From Actinomycetota bacterium (lineage in GTDB: Bacteria > Actinomycetota > Actinomycetes > Nanopelagicales > Nanopelagicaceae): a stretch of 5,682 nt of DNA. A program made the translations under genes and the position numbers. The notes beneath the pieces are model-generated. The model worked only from the letters and a program-made list of their open reading frames with translations. It did no database searches and was not told the DNA's origin. This document shows, piece by piece, positions 1 through 5,535 of the stretch; within the stretch, counting starts at the first letter, position 1, and each line of letters begins with the position of its first letter. The stretch is from positions 1 through 5,682 of the forward strand of contig JABMMO010000160.1 in NCBI GenBank assembly GCA_013205455.1, given 5' to 3'.

Positions 1-84
1 GCGGGAGTGGTGAAATGGCAGACACGCAGGTCTTAGGAACCTGTGTCTTCGGACGTGAGGGTTCAAGTCCCTTCTCCCGCACCA
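1..84 (+). tRNA. tRNA-Leu, anticodon UAG
   Basis: This is a complete class II tRNA that folds by eye. The acceptor stem pairs 1-7 with 74-80. The anticodon stem pairs 27-31 with 39-43 around a seven-base loop with anticodon TAG at 34-36. A long variable arm with a TTCG-capped hairpin lies at about 45-54. The T stem pairs 57-61 with 69-73 around loop TTCAAGT at 62-68. The discriminator is A81 and the CCA end (82-84) is encoded in the DNA. The long variable arm and discriminator A fit leucine, and UAG reads CUA and other CUN codons. The gene starts at the first base of the window, so its promoter is not visible. It converges on the peptidase gene, whose stop codon lies about 38 bases away. Confidence 0.97.
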
Positions 85-97
85 TATTTAAATCTAT

Positions 98-126
98 TTA
101 ATTAACAAATTTCTGAAGTTAATTAA
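98..126. repeat. AT-rich inverted repeat between tRNA-Leu and the converging peptidase gene
   Basis: TTAATTAAC at 98-106 is a perfect inverted complement of GTTAATTAA at 118-126, with an 11-base loop. The right arm overlaps the stop codon of the minus-strand peptidase gene (123-125). The stem is almost all A-T and no T tract follows, so it is not a canonical intrinsic terminator. It could still be a weak bidirectional 3'-end structure for two converging transcripts, since no other hairpin lies in this gap. Chance symmetry in AT-rich DNA is a fair alternative. Confidence 0.4.
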
Positions 127-1781
127 TTTCCGTCCCAATTAGCCATCTCAGCTTCAAAGGGATCTAGACCCATTGGCCCCATTGCTAGCGCATAAGAATG
201 GTATTTCTTTAAATCAAAGTTTACGCCAAGTCGGGCTTTGGCATCTTCGCGAGTTTTCATCCAAACCCGTTCGCCAACTTTGTATGAAATAGCTTGGCCC
301 GGCCAACCTAAGTAGCGATCAATTTCGCTAGTTGAATGAGCATCATCTAATAAAGCTTGATTGCTTAATAACGCTTTACCCGATTGCGCATTCCAAACAT
401 TGCCATCGAAATCCTGATAGCCAAGGTGCATTCCAATATCTACAACAATGCGAGCTGCACGTAGCGCTTGCGCAGATAGATAACCCATCTCAATTCCAGG
501 TTCATCAAATGCGCCAAGTTCATTCATAAATCTTTCGGCGTATAACGCCCAACCTTCACCGTAACCACTGCACCATGCTTCGGTGCGTTGGAAGCGACTT
601 AAGCGAGCTTGCTCAAGTGCAACCGTTGCGCATTGCAAATGGTGACCGGGAACTGCTTCGTGATACCAAGTAGATGCTAAATGCCACCAATTAAATTCAT
701 CTTTACCTAGCGTAGGCAACCAAGTAGTTCCTGGTCGTGATAAATCTTCACTTGGTGATTGGTAATAAGGTGCCGATGCGCTGCCTTCTGGCGCAATTCG
801 CGCATCACAGAATTTGATCCGATCGTCGATAGTAAAGTGAGTGCCGTCCATTTGTATTACCGCAGCTTCGGTGAAATCTTTTAACTTCTTGATAATCGCA
901 TCTTTACCTTTAATTATGTACTTCGGATCGTGATCTAAGTGATCAGCAACTTCTCTAAGAGTCTTAGCGCCTGGCTTAATAAGTGGCGCAATTTCCCACA
1001 TCCGCTTATTTATCTCAGCTAAATTAGCTACACCCCAATCATAAGTAGCTTTTAAATCCAATTTTGCGCCAGTGAAATAACGAGCCCACTTTGCATACCG
1101 GTCTGCACCAAAAGCATCAATTGGATTCGCAATTGGCAAATACTCACTCTCTAAGTATTTAGCGGTCGCCGCAGCGGATGCTTCTGCGTTTTTCGCTGCT
1201 GCATGTACATCTGGGTATTTGCTCTCCGGGTCAACCGATTTTGCAAAATTCGAATATCCACCATTTGCGTATCCGTTGAGCTGTGCAATTACACCGCGAA
1301 CTTGCCGTTGCGGCGTGGTCTTTCCTATTCCTTGCTTTGCCATTTCAGAGATAGTTGAGATCCAAGATTTATGAGCAGCTTCGACAGCGTTAAGTCGGGC
1401 TGCGATGTTCTTGAAATCTGCATCGCTTTTATGTGCCATCATTTCGAAAATTTGGCGAATGTTTGATGGTGGTGATGTTAGAACGTTCCAAAGAATGTGT
1501 GACTCTTGGGAATCGTGAAGCTCCAAACCAGATTCCAATCGCTCGATCATTACCGCTTTTGAAATCCGATCAATCTCATCGATTGGGGTTAACGCTTTTA
1601 ACTTGACCAGAGTTGCTCGAACTAAGTCAGCGTTCTTCGCAGCACCCGCAATCGAGAAGTCATCTAATAGATGGTCTTGCCCGGGGATCCCAAGATAGGT
1701 GCTGCCCATCGGACTCAAAGCCGCAGATTGCGTTATATAGGTATCGGATAATTCAAAAATCGGAGAACGGTGATTTGTCAT
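123..1781 (-). CDS. DUF885 family putative zinc metallopeptidase
   Basis: The 552-residue product matches the DUF885 family, soluble proteins regarded as metallopeptidases and common in Actinobacteria; the substrate is unknown. The N-terminus (residues 8-43, with YLGIPG at 29-34) is the usual family opening, which supports the ATG at 1779-1781. The hallmark HEAVPGHH lies at 374-381. By analogy with HExxH enzymes, H374 and H380 would bind zinc and E375 would be catalytic. The conserved GYGEGWALYAE at 406-416 probably supplies a further glutamate ligand. RYLGWPGQA at 489-497 is another family block near the C-terminus. There is no signal peptide or membrane segment, so the protein is probably cytoplasmic. 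The length is typical and no frameshift is seen. No Shine-Dalgarno sequence precedes the start, so a leaderless or weakly initiated mRNA is possible. It diverges from the coiled-coil gene. The family call is firm; peptidase activity is inferred. Confidence 0.93.
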   Translation of the reverse strand: MTNHRSPIFELSDTYITQSAALSPMGSTYLGIPGQDHLLDDFSIAGAAKNADLVRATLVKLKALTPIDEIDRISKAVMIERLESGLELHDSQESHILWNVLTSPPSNIRQIFEMMAHKSDADFKNIAARLNAVEAAHKSWISTISEMAKQGIGKTTPQRQVRGVIAQLNGYANGGYSNFAKSVDPESKYPDVHAAAKNAEASAAATAKYLESEYLPIANPIDAFGADRYAKWARYFTGAKLDLKATYDWGVANLAEINKRMWEIAPLIKPGAKTLREVADHLDHDPKYIIKGKDAIIKKLKDFTEAAVIQMDGTHFTIDDRIKFCDARIAPEGSASAPYYQSPSEDLSRPGTTWLPTLGKDEFNWWHLASTWYHEAVPGHHLQCATVALEQARLSRFQRTEAWCSGYGEGWALYAERFMNELGAFDEPGIEMGYLSAQALRAARIVVDIGMHLGYQDFDGNVWNAQSGKALLSNQALLDDAHSTSEIDRYLGWPGQAISYKVGERVWMKTREDAKARLGVNFDLKKYHSYALAMGPMGLDPFEAEMANWDGN

Positions 1782-1787
1782 GCGCTA

Positions 1788-1816
1788 TGTCTACCAGCCC
1801 GAGTAGAAGTTCGAAA
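1788..1816 (-). promoter_or_regulatory. Weak candidate promoter for the peptidase gene
   Basis: Read on the minus strand, TAGACA (1788-1793) could be a -10 element and TTTCGA (1811-1816) a poor -35 element, 17 bases apart. Only six bases lie between TAGACA and the ATG. That would place the transcription start at or next to the start codon, giving a leaderless mRNA, which fits the missing ribosome binding site. The -10 lacks the conserved final T, so this is only a suggestion. Confidence 0.25.
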
Positions 1817-1876
1817 GCCGCTCAGTTCTGCCGTAAGCGGGGGTATTTAGGGGCTATTTTCAGGAGCACTCACTTC

Positions 1877-1892
1877 GTGGGAAGATTCCCAC
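1877..1892. promoter_or_regulatory. Operator-like 16-bp dyad in the divergent intergenic region
   Basis: GTGGGAA (1877-1883) and TTCCCAC (1886-1892) are perfect inverted complements separated by two bases (GA). The site lies about 55 bases upstream of the coiled-coil gene start and about 95 bases from the peptidase start, in the only divergent promoter region of the window. A two-base centre is too short for a stable RNA hairpin loop unless the inner pair opens. No T tract follows, so a dimeric-regulator binding site is more likely than a terminator. I do not recognise the regulator. Confidence 0.4.
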
Positions 1893-1947
1893 CCGCGCCA
1901 CCGATCTGGAGCGGAGCGCAAGTTGATTTGAAAAGAGGCAGCAGCAT

Positions 1948-2805
1948 ATGAGCGAGAAAAAATTTCTATCTTGGGTTGGGTTTAAAGATGAAGCGAAAAC
2001 TTCAAACGGAACCAACCCGACTAACTCCGGTGCGCCTACAACTAACGCGATCGAACGAATTCGCGAATTAGAATCACAACTCAATGACCTTCGATCACGT
2101 CGCGATATCACTGCGCTTTCCAAAGAAGAATTTGAAATCCTTGCTACCGAAACTGCAATGTCAATCATTAAGACTGCGCAACAGCGCGAAGCTAAAGCTG
2201 CCGCGACCGCTGAAAAAGTTCTCTCCGAAAGTCAACGGAGCGCAAGTGGCGCGTTAGAAGCGGCTGAAGCAAAAGCAAAATCCACGCTCTCGCAAGCAGA
2301 ATCACGGGGGCGCAAATATATTGAAGCAGCTGAATCCGATGCTGCCGACTTACTATCTAACGCTGAATCCGAAGCTGAAGAATTGATTTCAAATAAAAAG
2401 CGTGAGGGTTCCACCATCACATCAACGGCAAAGCGCGATGCCGAGCGTTTGATTTTAGATGCTACAACTGAAGTAGCTGAATATCGCCAATGGCTAAGCG
2501 GTGTAATTTCAGAAGCAGAACGGTTATACCGAATCCAAACTCAATCTTTAGATTCCGCAGAAAGTGCAATCTCACAATCTCGAAACCGTTTAGAAAGCGC
2601 ATTCACTCGCCTAGCTGAGCTGCAAAAATCGGTGCAAGCTGCAATTAATCCAGATGGCACGCCTCAAGGTGATGCAAAAGTGCAGAGCCGAATCGCGATT
2701 GTTAAAAGTGAGGCAACTCAAGGTAGCAAACCTGCAATTAAGAAAGTGACGAAACGAGTAGCTGCAAGTAAAACTCGTAAGAAAGTCATCAAGAAAAAAC
2801 GCTAA
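1948..2805 (+). CDS. Alanine-rich hendecad coiled-coil protein with basic C-terminal tail (DivIVA/filament-like)
   Basis: I do not recognise this 285-residue protein as a named family member; by layout it resembles actinobacterial DivIVA or filament-like coiled-coil proteins. A short N-terminal segment with F6, L7, W9, V10 and F12 could touch the membrane or be a docking peptide. A polar linker (about 13-34) follows, then a short coil at 35-52 (RIRELESQLNDLR). Residues 84-179 form an Ala-rich 11-residue repeat with core positions spaced 3-4-4. A further helical stretch at about 180-232 carries WLSGVISEAERLYR. The last 25 residues are rich in Lys and Arg (IKKVTKR, KTRKKVIKKKR) and could bind nucleic acid or acidic lipid. 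There is no signal peptide or transmembrane span. GAGG at 1935-1938, nine bases before the ATG, supports the start. The acyltransferase gene follows after 28 bases on the same strand, so co-transcription is likely. A structural or envelope-organising role is inference. Confidence 0.8.
   Translation: MSEKKFLSWVGFKDEAKTSNGTNPTNSGAPTTNAIERIRELESQLNDLRSRRDITALSKEEFEILATETAMSIIKTAQQREAKAAATAEKVLSESQRSASGALEAAEAKAKSTLSQAESRGRKYIEAAESDAADLLSNAESEAEELISNKKREGSTITSTAKRDAERLILDATTEVAEYRQWLSGVISEAERLYRIQTQSLDSAESAISQSRNRLESAFTRLAELQKSVQAAINPDGTPQGDAKVQSRIAIVKSEATQGSKPAIKKVTKRVAASKTRKKVIKKKR
2197..2484 (+). repeat. Protein-level hendecad (11-residue) repeat region, about eight to nine units
   Basis: This covers codons 84-179 of the coiled-coil gene. 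Small residues recur every 11 positions at 106, 117, 128, 139, 161 and 172 (all Ala). A second set falls at 88, 99, 110, 121, 132, 143, 154 and 165 (Ala or Gly). Large aliphatic residues occur at 92, 103, 114, 125, 136, 147 and 169. Exceptions are S95, K150 and T158. The DNA repeats are diverged; the clearest 33-bp echo is GCTGAATCCGA at 2329 and 2362. This is ancient periodicity in the protein rather than a recent tandem duplication. Confidence 0.75.
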
Positions 2806-2833
2806 CCAGTACTTCGAAATTCAGAAACTTTAA

Positions 2834-4612
2834 ATGAGTAATGTAAATTCAGAGTTTAAGACGCGCAATGCAGCTTTATATATCGCACCGATTGATGGTC
2901 TACGTGCGATTGCCGTCATTGCAGTTCTGCTTTATCACTTGGGGATCTCTTGGATTCCGGGTGGATTCTTAGGCGTTGACTTATTCTTTGTAATTTCTGG
3001 TTACGTTATTACTCGACTAATTTTGGATTCGATTGATCGCTCTAGCGCGCTAGATCTACGTGCTTTCTATTTCAACAGATTACGTCGCTTAGTGCCAGCG
3101 TTGGTATTTATGGTGACGCTAACTGCAATGTTTATCGGAGTTTGGGCGCCAGAAACAGTCCGCAGATTTCTTAAAGATTTACCTTATGTTTTTTCGGGAT
3201 CGATGAACTGGTCTTTAGTTTCGAGGCAGCAAGATTACTTTGAAAGCATTGGTAGGCCACCGCTTTTGCAACATACCTGGTCGCTCGGCGTAGAAGCCCA
3301 ATTCTATTTAATTTGGCCGTTAGTTCTCTTATTCATTTTAAAATACTTCGGCAAGAAAAACATACCAATTGTTTCTTTGATTGCGGCTGGCGCATCTGGG
3401 ATAGCGCTATTTCTGTATTCTTTAAAACTTGATAGCGAATCACAAGGCAGTGTTAGCCATATTTATTTTGGAACAGACACCCATAGCCTCGGGTTATTCT
3501 TAGGATCAGCTCTGGCAGTAAGTTGGATCCCACAAAATTTAAGCAAAGTAATTTCAAAACGCGCGCAAGATTTCGTTGATGGCGTTGGCGTCGTTGGATT
3601 TCTAGGCTTACTCACGACTTTTCTCTTTATAAACGAAACCGACCCAACTCTTTATAAATTAGCTTTCCCGCTTGCTGGGATCTTTGGCTGTGCAACTCTG
3701 ATGTCGGTAGTTCATCCAGCTTCAAGGTTCGCCCCGATTTTAAGTTATAAACCATTCTTATGGATTGGTGAGCGCTCTTATGGAATATATCTTTGGCACT
3801 GGGTTATTTTTCAAGTAACTCGACCTTCTATCGATATTGCTGGTAAACCATGGGCGTTATACACGCTCCGAATTCTGATTGTTTTTGCACTCGCTGATAT
3901 TTCACTTCGTTGGATTGAAATACCGGTTCGGCGGGGCAACGTTGAACTTTGGTTCCGTGGCATGAAATATCGCACACCAAATGTGCGCTTGCGCCAACGA
4001 CTTACTGTTCTCCTAACTGCACTCTCGATTATTGCTGCTGCAACTGCAATCTCGGTAAATGCACTTTCCGTTGCAGATACTCGAGCTGCGCAAGAGGCAA
4101 AGCGCGTTCAAGAACTCTCTGAAATTAGCCAAGCCCCTACTACGCCAAGCGCTGAACCCGGATTATGGGTTACTGGTGATTCAGTAATTCTGGGTATTAG
4201 AAGTGCACTCGAAAAGTATCGCCACATTGAGCTAATAAACGCCCGAGTTGGTCGGCAACTTCCCGAACTGATTGAAGTTGCGGGTAATGATCAGACCCAT
4301 GCTGCAAACTCGATTGTAATTTTCAATGTTGGTAACAATAATAAAATAACAGAATCTACTTTTGTGGAAATGATGAATATCGTAAAAAATCAACCCCAGA
4401 TAATTGTGATAAATACTGCAGTACCACGACCATGGCGCGCAACAAATAATGAAATCGTTCGTAGCGTATTGTTGCGATACCCAAATGCGACTTTAATCGA
4501 CTGGGCAGTTATCTCGCAAAACCATCCAGAATTTTTCGCATCTGATGGCGTGCATCTAAATCCACCGGGAGCTAACGCATATGTCTCAGCAATTTTGGAG
4601 AAATTAAAGTAA
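2834..4612 (+). CDS. OafA/OatA-like membrane acyltransferase (acyltransferase 3 domain plus SGNH domain)
   Basis: The 592-residue protein has the two-part layout of envelope O-acetyltransferases. Residues about 18-365 are the multi-spanning acyltransferase 3 domain. It carries the R-x10-H motif (R24, H35), FFVISGY (51-57), the basic FNRLRRLVPA (80-89), HTWSLGVEAQFYLIWP (147-162) and SYGIYLWHW (315-323). Another hydrophobic span (about 389-411) leads to an outer SGNH domain (about 440-592). That domain has GDS (448-450, S450 as likely nucleophile), VGRQ (472-475), VGNNN (499-503) and DGVH (571-574, D571 and H574 completing the triad). Family knowledge: the membrane domain brings an acyl group across the membrane and the SGNH domain transfers it to a polymer such as peptidoglycan or surface polysaccharide. 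The acceptor here is unknown. The ATG has no Shine-Dalgarno sequence, but the acyltransferase domain begins just after it. The gene probably shares a transcript with the coiled-coil gene and ends at a strong hairpin. Confidence 0.93.
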   Translation: MSNVNSEFKTRNAALYIAPIDGLRAIAVIAVLLYHLGISWIPGGFLGVDLFFVISGYVITRLILDSIDRSSALDLRAFYFNRLRRLVPALVFMVTLTAMFIGVWAPETVRRFLKDLPYVFSGSMNWSLVSRQQDYFESIGRPPLLQHTWSLGVEAQFYLIWPLVLLFILKYFGKKNIPIVSLIAAGASGIALFLYSLKLDSESQGSVSHIYFGTDTHSLGLFLGSALAVSWIPQNLSKVISKRAQDFVDGVGVVGFLGLLTTFLFINETDPTLYKLAFPLAGIFGCATLMSVVHPASRFAPILSYKPFLWIGERSYGIYLWHWVIFQVTRPSIDIAGKPWALYTLRILIVFALADISLRWIEIPVRRGNVELWFRGMKYRTPNVRLRQRLTVLLTALSIIAAATAISVNALSVADTRAAQEAKRVQELSEISQAPTTPSAEPGLWVTGDSVILGIRSALEKYRHIELINARVGRQLPELIEVAGNDQTHAANSIVIFNVGNNNKITESTFVEMMNIVKNQPQIIVINTAVPRPWRATNNEIVRSVLLRYPNATLIDWAVISQNHPEFFASDGVHLNPPGANAYVSAILEKLK

Positions 4613-4615
4613 ATA

Positions 4616-4648
4616 AAAAAGCCCTCCTATAAATTAGGAGGGCTTTTT
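4616..4648. terminator. Strong bidirectional intrinsic terminator
   Basis: GCCCTCCTA (4621-4629) pairs perfectly with TAGGAGGGC (4635-4643) around loop TAAAT. The stem is flanked by AAAAA (4616-4620) and TTTTT (4644-4648), so each strand ends its GC-rich hairpin with a U tract. It sits between the acyltransferase stop (4612) and the stop of the converging FN3 gene (4659) and can serve both. Confidence 0.93.
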
Positions 4649-4658
4649 AAATTAGCGC

Positions 4659-5441
4659 TTACGCGTACTTGCCTTTAAGTGAGAACTTCTTACCGTCAAC
4701 TGTTTGGCCATCAGAATAAACAGTTTGGATTAAGAATTGGGTTCCACCTTCATCGCCAACTTTGGCAATATCAAGATTTAATTGATTTGCTGGGACAGTC
4801 GAAACTAAGGTGAAATCTTTAGCATTGTAGGAAACTGAGATGTTATATCCAGTGATTCCTTCAGCAGCAGCTGGAGTTTTCCAACGAAGCGTTACGCCAC
4901 CTGATTCATTATTTATTGCAACAAAACTAAGCGGGGCTTCATGGGCAGCGAGCGCATCTGGAGTTGGGGAAGCTTCTGGAGTTGGGGATTCAGAAACTGT
5001 TGCAGATTCGGTTGGAGTTGGGGCAGCATCATCTGCAGAATTATTTCGGTTAGAAACAATTAAGCCAAGAATTAAAATTCCAAGCAACACCAAAAGCGTT
5101 ACGCGGGTAGAACTTTTCTTAGCTGGCGCTGCTGCTGCAGTTTTAGGTGCGGTAGATGTTGTTGCTTTTGGTATTGTCGAGACAATTGTTTTTGCAGCTA
5201 CACGGGTTGGGACTGGCGGAATAACAATTTTGGCAGAAACAGATCCGCGCTTTGCCGATTTCTTTACCGCTTTTCTTACCGCTTTCTTTGCAGTTTTCTT
5301 TGCAGTTTTCTTAACGGCTTTTTTAGCTGGACGCTTCACAGCTTTTTTAGCTGAAGATTTCTTTGCAGGCGATTTTTTCGCCGGACGCTTTGCAGCTCTT
5401 TTAGCTGGAGCTTTCTTTGCTGCTTTTTTCTTTGCGGCCAC
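4659..5441 (-). CDS. Single-pass membrane protein with histone H1-like N-terminal tail and C-terminal fibronectin type III domain
   Basis: The 260-residue protein has four visible parts. Residues 3-65 are almost only Lys, Ala, Arg, Pro and Ser in KKAAKK/AKKAVK-type repeats, like histone H1 tails and bacterial H1-like proteins. Residues 66-112 are a Pro/Thr/Ala linker. Residues 114-130 (VTLLVLLGILILGLIVS) form one transmembrane helix. Residues 138-163 are an acidic Ser/Thr/Pro stalk with an SPTPEA-type repeat. Residues about 169-257 look like an FN3 domain: VTLRW at 183-187, then ITGYNISVS at 196-204. By the positive-inside rule the Lys-rich tail faces the cytoplasm and the FN3 domain lies outside. 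The start is GTG at 5441-5439, preceded by AGGGAG with a six-base spacer; there is no upstream in-frame ATG close by. The gene lies downstream of rdgB on the same strand, with a 94-base gap. Domain layout is clear; function is unknown. Confidence 0.87.
   Translation of the reverse strand: MAAKKKAAKKAPAKRAAKRPAKKSPAKKSSAKKAVKRPAKKAVKKTAKKTAKKAVRKAVKKSAKRGSVSAKIVIPPVPTRVAAKTIVSTIPKATTSTAPKTAAAAPAKKSSTRVTLLVLLGILILGLIVSNRNNSADDAAPTPTESATVSESPTPEASPTPDALAAHEAPLSFVAINNESGGVTLRWKTPAAAEGITGYNISVSYNAKDFTLVSTVPANQLNLDIAKVGDEGGTQFLIQTVYSDGQTVDGKKFSLKGKYA
4960..5023 (-). repeat. Short repeats coding the Ser/Pro/Thr stalk
   Basis: The plus-strand 10-mer GGAGTTGGGG occurs three times, at 4960-4969, 4978-4987 and 5014-5023. 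The first two copies are exactly 18 bases apart and encode consecutive SPTPEA/SPTPDA hexapeptides. All are in frame in the FN3 membrane protein. They could change the stalk length by slippage without breaking the frame. Confidence 0.7.
5250..5432 (-). repeat. Low-complexity Lys/Ala-coding repeat tract
   Basis: This covers codons 4-64 of the FN3 membrane protein. On the plus strand it reads as imperfect repeats of TTTCTTTGCAG- and GCTTTTTTAGCTGG-like units, which encode AKK and PAKK steps. The repetition makes length variation between strains, and sequencing or assembly errors, likely here. Confidence 0.7.
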
Positions 5442-5447
5442 TTTTTA

Positions 5448-5453
5448 CTCCCT
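5448..5453 (-). promoter_or_regulatory. Ribosome binding site that decides a GTG start
   Basis: On the minus strand AGGGAG lies six bases before GTG at 5441-5439. It is the best Shine-Dalgarno match in the window and fixes the start of the FN3 membrane protein at a GTG codon. Confidence 0.8.
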
Positions 5454-5501
5454 GACTTGGTTTCGAGTAATCAACGCGGGTAGACGATGATTTATTGCTT
5501 A

Positions 5502-5507
5502 AGGATA
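5502..5507 (-). promoter_or_regulatory. Possible -10 element upstream of the FN3 membrane protein gene
   Basis: TATCCT on the minus strand, about 60 bases before the GTG start, fits a TAnnnT -10 box. No good -35 element is found 16-18 bases further upstream. The gene may instead be read from rdgB; the 94-base gap contains no terminator-like hairpin that I can see. Confidence 0.25.
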
Positions 5508-5535
5508 CCCCAGCAGGTAAGTATTGCCCGCGAAA

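Noticed and set aside
1..84. tRNA-Leu as an attachment site of an integrated element
   Set aside because: No integrase, phage gene or direct repeat of the tRNA 3' end is seen downstream. The neighbours are ordinary chromosomal genes.
332..529. A 65-codon plus-strand open frame inside the peptidase gene
   Set aside because: It lies fully within the conserved C-terminal part of the DUF885 protein and shows no domain of its own.
1844..1860. TATTTA and TATTTT as -10 boxes for the coiled-coil gene
   Set aside because: Both are plausible hexamers at a suitable distance, but neither has a convincing -35 element, so I did not list either as a promoter.
1613..1951. A 112-codon plus-strand open frame across the divergent intergenic region
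   Set aside because: It overlaps the 5' end of the peptidase gene in antisense, has no recognisable domain, and ends just inside the coiled-coil gene start. It is a chance frame.
1923..1952. TTGATT with a following ATATGA as a promoter for the coiled-coil gene
   Set aside because: The would-be -10 overlaps the start codon and lies after the ribosome binding site, so it could not produce the mRNA for this gene.
1860..2168. A 102-codon minus-strand open frame
   Set aside because: It is antisense to the start of the coiled-coil gene and has a Ser/Arg-rich product of shadow type.
2232..2420. A 62-codon minus-strand open frame inside the coiled-coil gene
   Set aside because: It is an antisense shadow; its repetitive Ala/Ser pattern reflects the hendecad repeat on the other strand.
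4840..5490. A 216-codon open frame on the plus strand
   Set aside because: It is the antisense of the FN3 membrane protein gene. Its Phe/Ala-rich product is the mirror of the Lys/Ala repeats, and the minus-strand gene has a strong ribosome binding site, a membrane helix and an FN3 domain.
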